From Candidatus Heimdallarchaeota archaeon (GTDB taxonomy: Archaea > Asgardarchaeota > Heimdallarchaeia > JABLTI01): 41,582 nt of DNA. The translations under genes were made by a program, and so were the position numbers. Shown piece after piece: positions 1 through 8,159 of the stretch (its first letter is position 1; the number at the start of each line of letters is the position of its first letter). A model generated the notes under the pieces. The model saw only the letters and a program-made list of their open reading frames with translations, searched no databases and had not been told where the DNA came from. The stretch covers positions 1-41,582 of the forward strand of contig JAHLVZ010000015.1 of NCBI GenBank assembly GCA_019058165.1, read 5' to 3'.

Positions 1-662
1 TTTCTATTGATGACATGGTTGACAAAATCATCAATGTGCAAGTCTTAGATCCAGGATATGCATCTTTGATCACATCTAGTGGATTGGTTGTTGCACATCC
101 AGATCCATTATCTATACCCGATTTAGGAAATCCTGATTTCAAGCATATCTCAGAGATTGAAAAGAACCTTGATAGTTCCTCTGCATTAAGCCAAGCTGAT
201 ATAGACGAAATAACCTCAGGAGGTTCTGGTATTCTTGAGTATACTCGAGATGGCCAAGAACGATACTTAGCTTATCAACCAGTAGGCAAAGGTGATTACA
301 TTAGTATAATCATTGTTCCTGTTGAAGAAGCTCTAGAGGGTATTGAGCCAGTAGAAGCACGAATGAACGATGCAATCAGAACTAACTTGAACACTATCTG
401 GATAATTGTTGGTGCAAGTTTTGCCATTGGAATTACTGTTGGATTAATTCTTACAGCATACATAACAAGACCTTTCACACATCTCATCAAAGTAGCTCAA
501 TCATTATCTACAAGACGTGCGCGGAAAGACATCATGGAAGGAATCATGTTAAACATAGATCCAGAATTACTGCAAAGCGAAGACGAACTCGGTGAGCTGA
601 CGCGAGCTTTCAAAGGAATGATAGATTCCGTTCAACAAGCAGAGCGGGAGAAAGATGACTAA
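1..662 (+). CDS. Cache-HAMP membrane sensor protein, C-terminal part (5' end cut by window)
   Basis: The reading frame is open to the left window edge (codons before the first ATG at 15 are sense), so this is the C-terminal part of a longer gene. Visible order: the end of an extracellular Cache-type ligand-binding domain (ending around YLAYQPVGKGDYISIIIVP), one membrane helix (about residues 123-147 counted from the ATG at 15), then a HAMP linker with the expected RPF start and the DELGELTRAFKGM second helix. The protein stops right after HAMP with a short charged tail. No histidine kinase, methyl-accepting or cyclase output domain follows; the next gene, 38 bp on, is an unrelated decarboxylase. 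It may signal through a separate partner or only modulate another receptor. Domain assignment is by motif and hydropathy. Confidence 0.8.
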   Translation, partial: SIDDMVDKIINVQVLDPGYASLITSSGLVVAHPDPLSIPDLGNPDFKHISEIEKNLDSSSALSQADIDEITSGGSGILEYTRDGQERYLAYQPVGKGDYISIIIVPVEEALEGIEPVEARMNDAIRTNLNTIWIIVGASFAIGITVGLILTAYITRPFTHLIKVAQSLSTRRARKDIMEGIMLNIDPELLQSEDELGELTRAFKGMIDSVQQAEREKDD

Positions 663-700
663 TCTTCTCCCATTTTTTATCTTTTTTAGGAGAAAATCAA

Positions 701-2500
701 ATGAAATGGAAACTTGACGATAGTAAATTAGTATATGGCGTAGATAGAAAAGACCTATACTATCTTGATATTAACAAAGAAGGAAAATTAGAATTAGTAC
801 TAGATGATCAAAGAATCAGTTTTGAAAAAATTATAGAGATATTTGAAGAAAAAACAAAATATTGTGATGCTTCTTTTGCAATTAGAATTCCTCAGCTTAT
901 AACATATCAAATCAGGAAATTAATTACATCATTTACTGAGGCAAGAGAGAAGTATAACTATCAAAGTAAATATTATCCAATTTATCCGATTAAAGTTAAT
1001 CATTCTAGATTCATTATTGAAACAATTATCAAAACTCATCCTACTTATGGATTCGAATCAGGAACAAAATCAGAATTCATACTATTACTTCAAGCATTAA
1101 AAAAAGAGAAGCACCGGTTAATCATGTGTAATGGTGCTAAGGATCGAGAATACTTACAATCAATAAAAGAAGCAATAGCTGATGGATTTAAAGTCTGTAT
1201 ATCTATTGAATCTGAACAAGAAATGATAGACACTCTTGATATTCTACCTTTAGAGAATTACCAGCTTGCCTTCAGAGTGAAGCCGTATGTAACCTTGCAT
1301 GGTCATTGGGGAGCATCTAGTGGTAGACATTCAAAATTTGGTTTAGCAATTGGAGAATTGTTTGATGTTATTGATGTATTAAGGGAGAAAAAAGCAACTC
1401 ATTTACTTACGATGTTACATTCACACCCTGGTTCTCAAATCACTGATTTGGAAGGATTCGAAAGATTCGCTACATTTGTTGCAAGAGTTTACGAACTTCT
1501 TCACAAAGAAGGATTCACAAATTTAAAAACAATCAATTTTGGTGGGGGATTACCGATTGATTATGATAATCGACTTGATGAAGATTTCATGCAAAAATAT
1601 GCTGAAATATTTGTAAAAGTGCTTTCCATGAAGCTACCAAAATTACAACCCATTATTATGACAGAGTCTGGAAGAGCAATCACAGCACTCTCTACAATTA
1701 TAATTGTAAAAACAATTGATCGATATTCAGTGTTTTCCGAAGCATATTATGATAAAACATTGGGTGTTGCACATTGGGGTGAAAAAGCAGCAAAATATAA
1801 ACAAGTTAGTTCAGCAAGAGATGTTTTAAAGAAATGGTCATTATGGGAAAGAAGAAAACCTCCACTTGATTTTCTTGAAGGATTAAACGATTATGAGTAT
1901 ATAACTCTTGGACTAAAAAGAGAACTTCGTAAGTTGTTCTTTGGTTTTGAAGATTTCGAAAAGCATCTCAATAAGGTAGAAGCGAAGTTATTATTAAAAC
2001 CAGAATATGCTGTTCAAGGTAATTTTTCAGTTTTCAATTCCATAGGAGATCTAGTTTTAGTTAAACAATATTTCCCAATTATACCAATAAGTAGTCTTAA
2101 TCAACAACCTGATACAATAGTGCGATTATTTGATATTACATGTGATTCCGATGGGGAAGTAGCAGTGTATCATCCACAAGTCAGTGAAAAGAAATTATTT
2201 ACTGAAGATGATTTTCAACTAACATTTTCAAAACCATTTACTTTAGGTGGATTTCCAGTTGGTGATCTAAAAGAATTAAAAGACAGTTATCTTGTTATCC
2301 CATTAGCTGGAGCATACCAAGATATTGTTGAATTTGATCATAATCTACTTGGAGATTTACCAGATGTTTTAGTTGCACTAGATGGTGAATGGTTTATAGA
2401 ACTTCTAAATGGCGCACAATCCATTAGTAGCGTTCTAGCTGATGTTGGTTTTGATTGTGATGTGGATGATGATCCATATTATGATAATGGTTCTATGTGA
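701..2500 (+). CDS. speA: Biosynthetic arginine decarboxylase, SpeA type (PLP, alanine-racemase fold)
   Basis: Predicted to decarboxylate arginine to agmatine, the first step of the agmatine route to putrescine and other polyamines; cytoplasmic. Visible motifs: PLP-lysine YPIKVN (K98), GFESGTKSE, LHSHPGSQ (238-246), the phosphate-binding glycine loop FGGGLP (G281-G283), ESGRA (322-326), the catalytic loop TCDSDG with Cys481, and LAGAYQ near residue 547. The long insert between ESGR and CDSDG (about 330-470) matches the SpeA subfamily rather than ornithine or diaminopimelate decarboxylases. At 599 aa it is somewhat shorter than typical bacterial SpeA (about 630-660). The start is supported by AGGAGAAA at 688-695. 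Archaea more often use pyruvoyl-dependent arginine decarboxylases, so a bacterial-type enzyme suggests transfer. No agmatinase or agmatine deiminase is adjacent. Confidence 0.9.
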   Translation: MKWKLDDSKLVYGVDRKDLYYLDINKEGKLELVLDDQRISFEKIIEIFEEKTKYCDASFAIRIPQLITYQIRKLITSFTEAREKYNYQSKYYPIYPIKVNHSRFIIETIIKTHPTYGFESGTKSEFILLLQALKKEKHRLIMCNGAKDREYLQSIKEAIADGFKVCISIESEQEMIDTLDILPLENYQLAFRVKPYVTLHGHWGASSGRHSKFGLAIGELFDVIDVLREKKATHLLTMLHSHPGSQITDLEGFERFATFVARVYELLHKEGFTNLKTINFGGGLPIDYDNRLDEDFMQKYAEIFVKVLSMKLPKLQPIIMTESGRAITALSTIIIVKTIDRYSVFSEAYYDKTLGVAHWGEKAAKYKQVSSARDVLKKWSLWERRKPPLDFLEGLNDYEYITLGLKRELRKLFFGFEDFEKHLNKVEAKLLLKPEYAVQGNFSVFNSIGDLVLVKQYFPIIPISSLNQQPDTIVRLFDITCDSDGEVAVYHPQVSEKKLFTEDDFQLTFSKPFTLGGFPVGDLKELKDSYLVIPLAGAYQDIVEFDHNLLGDLPDVLVALDGEWFIELLNGAQSISSVLADVGFDCDVDDDPYYDNGSM

Positions 2501-2505
2501 AAAAT

Positions 2506-2523
2506 AGTGAGTAGTCTCTCACT
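2506..2523. terminator. Hairpin between convergent genes
   Basis: AGTGAG (2506-2511), a 6-nt loop, and CTCACT (2518-2523) form a perfect 6-bp stem that overlaps the stop codon of the minus-strand PEBP gene and lies 6 bp after the speA stop. On the plus strand it is followed by a pyrimidine-rich run. It is placed to serve both converging transcripts; function is inferred. Confidence 0.45.
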
Positions 2524-2986
2524 TCTTTTCCTTTATTTTCTCATAAAGGCCAATTAACTCGGTTTCTTCAATTATGTGCCCTTTCATTAATTTAAGTACT
2601 TTTTTCCTTCCACTTTTCCTATCTAGTGGGAGTTTCTCATCCAAAGCGTACAAATTGAAAATATATCTGTGCTTCCCCCATGGTGGACAAGGACCAATGT
2701 ATTTGTTTTGAAGTACACCATTTCTCCCAACAATAGCATTTTCTAATTTGCTTCCTTCTGCTATAGTTTTAGTATCTGGATCTAAATGGCAAATAACCCA
2801 ATGAGGAAATATCATTTTTGGAATCGGAACATCGGGGTCAGTCATAATAAGAACAAGACTTACTGCATTATTCGGGACACCTGAGATTTTAAGAGGAGGT
2901 GATGTTTCTTCTCCTTGACATGTATATTTCTTTGGTATATCTCCATTGTGTTTAAATGCAGGACTTGTTAGCTTTAACTTTCCCAA
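2519..2986 (-). CDS. PEBP / YbhB-YbcL family protein (Raf kinase inhibitor-like fold)
   Basis: Small cytosolic protein of the phosphatidylethanolamine-binding protein family, prokaryotic YbhB/YbcL branch. Family signatures are clear: LTSPAFKHNGDIPKKYTC near the N-terminus, the ligand-pocket motif DPDVP followed by PHWVICHL, and the GPCPPWGKHRYIFNLYAL segment. These form the anion-binding pocket of the fold. The physiological role in prokaryotes is poorly known, so none is assigned. The frame extends to a TTG at 2998, but GGTGAT at 2996-2991 sits 4 nt before a TTG at 2986 giving MGKLKLTSP, so I prefer that start. It is convergent with speA and has no operon partner. Confidence 0.85.
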   Translation of the reverse strand: MGKLKLTSPAFKHNGDIPKKYTCQGEETSPPLKISGVPNNAVSLVLIMTDPDVPIPKMIFPHWVICHLDPDTKTIAEGSKLENAIVGRNGVLQNKYIGPCPPWGKHRYIFNLYALDEKLPLDRKSGRKKVLKLMKGHIIEETELIGLYEKIKEKK

Positions 2987-3096
2987 CTTTATCACCAATC
3001 ACATTCTTTGTTTTCTTATTGATTAACTCTTTGGAAAATTCTAAAAACAGTTAATGAGCAGTGGTAAAACATTGAAGCATTTATTCAGTAAAAAAA

Positions 3097-4545
3097 ATGG
3101 TGTTTGAGGAAATGAATCAAAATAATATTTTGTTTAAAAGAGATAGAGATACTATTCTATTTGATGATGTAAATCTAAGAAACATTGAAACCAAATTTGG
3201 AACTCCTACTTATTTATTTAGTGCTGATCAAATTCGAAGAAATATCAGATATCTTAGAGAAAAAATGCTAGAATATAATCCTCAAACCTCAATTGCTTAT
3301 TCTATGAAAAACAACATCATCCCAGAAATTTGTTCTATAATTGCTGATGAAGTAAATTATTTTGAAACAACATCAATACTTGAGCAGAAGATTATAGAAA
3401 AGATCATTCTCGAGAAGAAAAAAAATATTCATATTGTATCTACTAATATTTACAAGCCAGATGAATTAATAGAAGATGTAATAAAATATCCAATTATTTC
3501 TTCATCAGAAAATGATTTAGAGAATTGTCACAGCTTTCTTGCAATTGATTCATATCAAGATCTAAAAAATATAGAGAAAGTTGCGAAAAGGCTAGGAGTA
3601 AAACCTAAGGTTTTGATAAGAGTTAATCCAGGTATTAAGATGGATATTGAGGAAACTATCTTTGCTTCTGCTAATGTTACAGCAAAATGTGCAGTAGTGA
3701 TATCAAATATTGAACCTATAATAAAGGCAAGCAATGATCCAACAATAAAGATCTGGTTACCTGAAAGACAATTTAAACCTGAATTTGATACTGCAGAACG
3801 TTTAGTAAAGGAAGCTTATGAAAGCGAATCTTTAGACCTGGTTGGTCTACATTGTCATCTAGGTAGCCAAATTACAAATATAGAATATTTTGATCGATTT
3901 TTTGAGGTAGTCACACGATTCTTCAAAACAATGAACGAAGAAATCAATGATAAATTAAAAATCCTAGATTTAGGAGGAGGATATCCTGTAGATTATGCTC
4001 ATTGTGAGTGTGTTCCTACTATTGAGGATATTTCTAAGAGTCTATCCAAAAATATCAAAAATTCTGGTATAAATCCAGATATTATAATCGAGAGTGGTCG
4101 TTTTATAACAGCAAATTCAGGCATCTTATTATCGAAAATTACAATTACAAAAGAAAATTCTGATGGTCGTAAAATTGCAGTTCTTGACTTATCGATTTAT
4201 AGTGATTTGCTAGATGTTTTAACTGCTCAATGGAGTTATGATTATTCGTTAATTAATGATCTACCAGATACTGATCAAAAAGCAACTTGGAAATTAGTTG
4301 GAGGAACAAATGATACATTAGACCAAATAACTCCAAGGATGATCAAATGTAGTAATTGCAAAGAACAGATAATAGAAAAGAAAGAAATAACTTTTCTGCG
4401 AGATTTAGTAATTGGTGATTTAATTGCAGTAAAATCAGCGGGAGCATATACAACATGTTTCAATTCAAATTATTGTGGAAGAATAAAACCACTAATTGTT
4501 ATTAAAGATTCAATGAGTGAACAACAAATACTAAGAACTAGATAG
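3097..4545 (+). CDS. Group IV PLP decarboxylase (ornithine/diaminopimelate decarboxylase-like) lacking the catalytic Cys
   Basis: Alanine-racemase-fold decarboxylase related to ornithine and diaminopimelate decarboxylases. Visible: PLP-lysine in IAYSMKNN (K71), GLHCHLGSQ (250-258), glycine loop DLGGGYP (G293-G295), ESGRF (332-336), and C-terminal AGAYTTCFNSNYCG. At 482 aa it is longer than the usual 400-430, with an insert around 200-235. In ornithine decarboxylase the active-site loop reads GPTCDGLD; the aligned loop here is GGTNDTLD (402-409), so the Cys that protonates the decarboxylated intermediate is Asn405. Substrate is therefore unassigned: it could be a decarboxylase with altered chemistry, a racemase-like enzyme or a regulatory homologue. 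Two decarboxylases of this fold in 4 kb suggests a polyamine or amino-acid link, but they are separate transcription units. Confidence 0.75.
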   Translation: MVFEEMNQNNILFKRDRDTILFDDVNLRNIETKFGTPTYLFSADQIRRNIRYLREKMLEYNPQTSIAYSMKNNIIPEICSIIADEVNYFETTSILEQKIIEKIILEKKKNIHIVSTNIYKPDELIEDVIKYPIISSSENDLENCHSFLAIDSYQDLKNIEKVAKRLGVKPKVLIRVNPGIKMDIEETIFASANVTAKCAVVISNIEPIIKASNDPTIKIWLPERQFKPEFDTAERLVKEAYESESLDLVGLHCHLGSQITNIEYFDRFFEVVTRFFKTMNEEINDKLKILDLGGGYPVDYAHCECVPTIEDISKSLSKNIKNSGINPDIIIESGRFITANSGILLSKITITKENSDGRKIAVLDLSIYSDLLDVLTAQWSYDYSLINDLPDTDQKATWKLVGGTNDTLDQITPRMIKCSNCKEQIIEKKEITFLRDLVIGDLIAVKSAGAYTTCFNSNYCGRIKPLIVIKDSMSEQQILRTR

Positions 4546-4564
4546 AAAATCAGATTTCTTGATA

Positions 4565-4574
4565 TTTTTATATA
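4565..4574 (+). promoter_or_regulatory. Archaeal TATA box for the gene at 4623
   Basis: TTTTTATATA lies 49-58 bp before the ATG, which predicts a start of transcription near 4597 and a leader of about 25 nt. Confidence 0.45.
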
Positions 4575-4622
4575 GACTGTTAATCACTCTTATTTTGAGA
4601 ATATCTCGATGGTGCTAATTCG

Positions 4623-4979
4623 ATGTATAGAGATAGAAGAACTCTAAACTTGACACTTCTAATAATTGTCATTGTTATTGTAACTGTAGTTGCTATCTCA
4701 ATCATCTCTGTGAATGCAGTTATTGGTAATTGGGGGATATACGAGATATTAGCAGCAATCGGCGGAGCACTACTTATTATTGGAGGATTTGGAGTTTATA
4801 CGAGTTATGCAGGTGGAGTTTCGATATCAAGTCGTAGATTGCACGCTCAAGCTCCAGAGGTTGCTATGGCTGAATCTAAATATGCTCGATCAAGAAGAGC
4901 AAAAATGCCATGGATCAGTTTCTTAATAATGCTTATTGGGGTAATTTTTCTAGCTGTGGGACTTTCAAGAATTTGGTGA
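4623..4979 (+). CDS. Small three-helix membrane protein, unknown function
   Basis: Not recognised. The 118-aa protein has three predicted membrane helices: about residues 9-31, 39-62 and 97-117. A short positively charged segment (RDRR) precedes the first, and a loop with RR, KYARSRRAK and Ala/Glu residues lies between the second and third. No catalytic motif is visible. It has its own TATA box at 4565-4574 and appears monocistronic. Coding is supported by the fit of the hydrophobic pattern to the frame and by the promoter position. Confidence 0.65.
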   Translation: MYRDRRTLNLTLLIIVIVIVTVVAISIISVNAVIGNWGIYEILAAIGGALLIIGGFGVYTSYAGGVSISSRRLHAQAPEVAMAESKYARSRRAKMPWISFLIMLIGVIFLAVGLSRIW

Positions 4980-5044
4980 TTTTCTTTTCAGAAACAAACT
5001 TTTTATGTCAAACATTTTGAAACAAGAATGGATTGTGAGAGTAT

Positions 5045-5863
5045 ATGAATAAGAAATATTTCGATGCAAACAAGGAGCTCTGGGATGAGTATTCAAAATT
5101 ACATTACGGAACAAAAACAGACGGATATAATGTGGAATCATTTCTGAAAGGACAAACAACACTGAAACCATACGAATTAAAAGAAATGGGTGATGTTAAA
5201 GGAAAAACTTTGTTGCATCTCCAATGCCATTTTGGACTTGACACACTTTCTTGGGTAAGAGAAGGAGCTATTGTAACAGGGATAGATTTCTCAAGTGAAG
5301 GAATAAAACTGGCAAAATTGCTCGCTAAAAGGGCTAATCTAAAAGGCGACTTCATTGAAACAAATCTCTATGCTTTACCAAAAGTTCTCTCAAAGAAATT
5401 TGATATTGTATATACTTCAATTGGAGTGCTTTGGTGGTTAAATGATCTAAAAGAATGGGGAAAAATCATAGCTAATTTTCTAAATCCAGGAGGGGTCTTT
5501 TATATCGCTGAGATTCATCCATTCTCATCTGTTTTTGATGATGAAACAAAAGACATCAAAAATCTACAAGTCTACTATAATTATTTCCATGACCCAAAGC
5601 CTTTGGAATTTACTGTTGATGGTTCTTATGCTTCTGGCGAGAAGAAAATGGAACCCAAGAAGGAGTATGGATGGAATCATAGCTTGTCGGAAATAATTAA
5701 TTCTTTAATTGAAGCTGGTCTGACTATAGAATTTCTGAAAGAATATCCTTTCACAGTTTGGAAACAATTACCATTTATGGAACGTGGCTCTGATGGATAT
5801 TACCGTTTAAAAGATCAAAAAGCAGAAATCCCTCTTCTGTTTACTTTGAAAGCCACAAAATAA
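5045..5863 (+). CDS. Class I SAM-dependent methyltransferase
   Basis: A Rossmann-fold methyltransferase. Motif I is LLHLQCHFGLDTL (56-68), a variant in which the usual DxGxGxG is replaced by LQCHFG, as seen in one UbiE-like subfamily. The acidic residue that contacts the SAM ribose is D81 in GIDFSSEG, followed by FIETNLYALP (post-II) and FDIVYTSIGVLWWL (motif IV region). The C-terminal half, with EYGWNHSLSEII and FTVWKQLPFM, is likely the substrate lid. The acceptor cannot be deduced. ATG start 66 bp after the preceding gene; a stem-loop follows the stop. Confidence 0.8.
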   Translation: MNKKYFDANKELWDEYSKLHYGTKTDGYNVESFLKGQTTLKPYELKEMGDVKGKTLLHLQCHFGLDTLSWVREGAIVTGIDFSSEGIKLAKLLAKRANLKGDFIETNLYALPKVLSKKFDIVYTSIGVLWWLNDLKEWGKIIANFLNPGGVFYIAEIHPFSSVFDDETKDIKNLQVYYNYFHDPKPLEFTVDGSYASGEKKMEPKKEYGWNHSLSEIINSLIEAGLTIEFLKEYPFTVWKQLPFMERGSDGYYRLKDQKAEIPLLFTLKATK

Positions 5864-5869
5864 TTTTTT

Positions 5870-5902
5870 CCGGGGTTAATTCATCCCCAAAAACTTTTTA
5901 TT
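5870..5902 (+). terminator. Terminator-like hairpin after the methyltransferase
   Basis: GGGG and CCCC flank a 9-nt loop directly after the stop codon, with T-rich and A-rich sequence outside them that can extend the stem, followed by a run of five T residues. It resembles a factor-independent terminator and fits the end of a single-gene transcript. Confidence 0.45.
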
Positions 5903-5997
5903 TAGCTAAATTATTTTCTAAAGTTTGTAGCAAAGTACTGATAGATTAAACTCCTAACTAATAATATGCGGATATTACAATCGTATCTATATACGAA

Positions 5998-6252
5998 ATG
6001 CATAATGTTACTGGGTTAAATATCGATAAAGTTAGAGGAGCGCGTATATTGTCGAGTAGGAAAAATAGAGATGAGTTCAATAAAGAAATAGTTGATACAC
6101 TGCAGAAAATAGTTCATCCAAAACGATTAAACAGAATTTATGATCGAGTTATTAATTTTCAAAAATCTCAGCAACACCTAGAACATCAGAAGTACGTTTT
6201 AGGAGTTATTCAAGAATATATTAAGGAAATTGACGGTTTTCTGCAAGAATAG
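5998..6252 (+). CDS. Small charged helical protein, unknown
   Basis: Not recognised. The 84-aa product is predicted to be almost wholly helical and basic-acidic mixed (for example KNRDEFNKEIVDTLQKI and FQKSQQHLEHQK), without Cys, membrane segment or catalytic motif. It is a plausible small DNA-binding, adaptor or coiled-coil protein. It sits alone between the methyltransferase (plus strand) and an FMN-binding protein (minus strand). No clear Shine-Dalgarno precedes the ATG; TATCTATATACG lies too close to it to be an ordinary TATA box. Confidence that it is expressed is moderate. Confidence 0.5.
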   Translation: MHNVTGLNIDKVRGARILSSRKNRDEFNKEIVDTLQKIVHPKRLNRIYDRVINFQKSQQHLEHQKYVLGVIQEYIKEIDGFLQE

Positions 6253-6267
6253 GTTCTGAAAGGACAT

Positions 6268-6690
6268 TTATTTCCATTCGAATCTATACCGTTTTCTATT
6301 GCTTAAAACACGCACTTCTGTGATTTCTAGTTTTATTAAACCGAAGTTTGGATCTGCTGGTTCAGTAAAATAATCCTTAAAGAAAGATATTGCTTTTGAG
6401 AGTTTTTCTTTGGTTTTCAAGTCCTCTATAACATATGCTTTTCCTGTTGCTCTTATCATTCCTTTCAGTTTTTCTCGATCATTGAATGAAAATTCAAAGT
6501 TTGCATTTTCTTTTACTTGATCCATTTTTTCTTCATAAGATCTACTTGTTAACCAGAATTCGTTATCACAATAAATAAGAGCCATAGGTCGAACTCTTGG
6601 TTGATTTTTTTCCACAGTAGAAAAGAAAACTAACGGCTTTTGTAAAAGGTGTTTTCTCACATCTTCAAATGTAAATTCTTGTTCAGTCAT
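6268..6690 (-). CDS. Pyridoxamine 5'-phosphate oxidase-like (FMN-binding split barrel) protein
   Basis: A small split-barrel flavoprotein homologue. The visible pattern is typical of the family: a first strand LVFFSTVEKNQPRVRPMALI that turns around a substrate/flavin site, then EFWLTSRSYEEKMDQVKEN, and a helix-strand FRATGKAYVIED-like segment (here MIRATGKAYVIED). The C-terminal FGLIKLEITEVRVL strand completes the barrel. Such proteins bind FMN, F420 or haem and act as small oxidoreductases; the substrate is not predictable. The frame runs to a TTG at 6708, but ATG at 6690 preceded by GGGAT is the more likely start (MTEQEFTF). Confidence 0.75.
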   Translation of the reverse strand: MTEQEFTFEDVRKHLLQKPLVFFSTVEKNQPRVRPMALIYCDNEFWLTSRSYEEKMDQVKENANFEFSFNDREKLKGMIRATGKAYVIEDLKTKEKLSKAISFFKDYFTEPADPNFGLIKLEITEVRVLSNRKRYRFEWK

Positions 6691-6708
6691 TTTTATCCCA
6701 CAAGCCAA

Positions 6709-6999
6709 TTACTATGTGAATATAGAATTAAAATTAATAAGAATAATCAAAAATCTAGATTAAATGTATGATTCAGCACAATGATTTACTTCCTAAAGTA
6801 ATATGTTCACTTTTTCTAAGTTTGTAATTGAGAATTCCTTTAACTAATTTTAACCTAAATGTACTTGTTGTTCACTTTCAACAATATAGGTAACACCAAA
6901 AAAACCCATTTACAGCTAGTAGATTAGAATCATATCGAACATCCACTCCAAACTTTGTAAAAGATCTACACTATGAGATTTATCCTGCGGATGGGAATG
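6709..6999. other. About 290 bp non-coding, nothing distinct
   Basis: AT-rich spacer between the FMN-binding gene and the hairpin after the epimerase gene. A 61-codon plus-strand frame from 6973 is antisense to the epimerase gene and is not credible. The minus-strand epimerase transcript probably ends here, and the promoter of the FMN-binding gene must also lie here, but I could not pick a convincing TATA box. Confidence 0.5.
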
Positions 7000-7023
7000 G
7001 AGAAGGACCCCCTCGTCCTTCTC
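7000..7023 (-). terminator. Perfect 9-bp hairpin directly after the epimerase stop codon
   Basis: GAGAAGGAC (7000-7008) and GTCCTTCTC (7015-7023) form a perfect stem with a 6-nt loop, abutting the stop codon at 7024-7026 on the minus strand. It is much more GC-rich than its surroundings. No T-run follows on the minus strand, so it may protect or process the 3' end rather than act as a simple terminator. Confidence 0.5.
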
Positions 7024-8097
7024 TTACTTACCTGTTTTGCTTGGAATTGTATCGATTGGTTTTGTTTGGACACTTTTTGCTTTTGCCTTTTTGGTCTGTC
7101 TTCTGGGTTTCATGTACTGTTTAACAGTTTTCAAATAAGCTCTATAATGAGGAGATAATCTGAGCAATTGATAACGAATTGCTGGTCTGAATATTTTTAT
7201 GAAGATTTTAGCAAATGAGTATCTTTTCATTGTTTCCTGGACATAATCTTCATATGAGTATCTTTGATACTTGAGAATTCTTTGGCTTTCAGTTGTGTCC
7301 ATATAACCACAGTGAAATGGTTCTTCACTAAATGCTTCTTCTGGTAAACGACCAACACCCATTGCTTCTAACAAACGACCCATATACTCTGAATAAGGGA
7401 CTCGACAGCTTTCTCCACCTGCAATATGCAAGATTTTACCCCAAACTTCGGTGCTCTCTGAAGCATTTGCCATAGCTAATCCTGTGTCTTTTGTATGACA
7501 CATTTCAATAGGGGTATCCAATGGGACCTCATACATAAGCGGATCTATTCCTTGATCCATTGGCGGAATTGCTGCAAATCTAAAAATAGTCCAATTTAAT
7601 CCTGATTCCTTTACCATTTTCTCACATCTAACCTTCATCCTTGCATATTCATCATGAGGGCTAGGATTTAATTCATCAGTGACTTTTATTACATAGTCGC
7701 ATCCTTTGTGTCTCACATCACCATATGTTGCGACTGAAGAACTAAAAATCAGTTTTGCTTTTCTAGGCATTTTCTTTAATGCATTAATGATGTTCCTTGT
7801 TCCACCAACATTCACGGGTTCAGCTAATTCTGGTCTTTCATTAGCAAGTGGAGGAATTATTGCTGCTAAATGAATCACAACATCTATTCCTTCTACTGCA
7901 TCAACAACTTGTAAAGGATTTCTCAAATCTCCCCAGATAATTTCTAACTTGTTACTAAACTTCTTGAATTTCTTTGCAGTGCGTTTATTCTTTCTAGTTG
8001 GAATATCAAAACATCTTATATTATGATCTCTTTTTACAAGTTCAGCTAATGTACTTGAACCAACATTACCAAACGCGCCTGTGAGTAGTATTTTCAC
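7024..8097 (-). CDS. NAD-dependent epimerase/dehydratase (extended SDR)
   Basis: Extended short-chain dehydrogenase/reductase. The N-terminal dinucleotide motif is TGAFGNVG (6-13), D31 after the second strand suits NAD(H), the acidic contact is GDLRNP (56-61), and HLAAIIPP (76-83) is the usual NAG-equivalent region. Catalytic residues are the Ser cluster FSSSVATYG (118-126) and Y151-x3-K155 in EYARMK. The family acts on nucleotide sugars or related substrates, and the closest shape is a UDP-sugar epimerase-like enzyme. The C-terminal 30 residues are a basic Lys/Arg-rich tail (for example MKPRRQTKKAKAK), unusual for the family and possibly for membrane-surface or nucleic-acid contact. GTG start with GGAG further upstream; monocistronic. 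Confidence 0.85.
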   Translation of the reverse strand: MKILLTGAFGNVGSSTLAELVKRDHNIRCFDIPTRKNKRTAKKFKKFSNKLEIIWGDLRNPLQVVDAVEGIDVVIHLAAIIPPLANERPELAEPVNVGGTRNIINALKKMPRKAKLIFSSSVATYGDVRHKGCDYVIKVTDELNPSPHDEYARMKVRCEKMVKESGLNWTIFRFAAIPPMDQGIDPLMYEVPLDTPIEMCHTKDTGLAMANASESTEVWGKILHIAGGESCRVPYSEYMGRLLEAMGVGRLPEEAFSEEPFHCGYMDTTESQRILKYQRYSYEDYVQETMKRYSFAKIFIKIFRPAIRYQLLRLSPHYRAYLKTVKQYMKPRRQTKKAKAKSVQTKPIDTIPSKTGK

Positions 8098-8159
8098 TTT
8101 TCATTTTTCTCCAATGCTTTTTTGATTCATTTTGAATCTTAGCACTATCTCACGTGGTT

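Noticed and set aside
6973-7158. 61-codon plus-strand frame
   Set aside because: Antisense to the epimerase 3' end and low in protein-like composition; it arises from a GC-rich hairpin and the Lys-rich tail codons.
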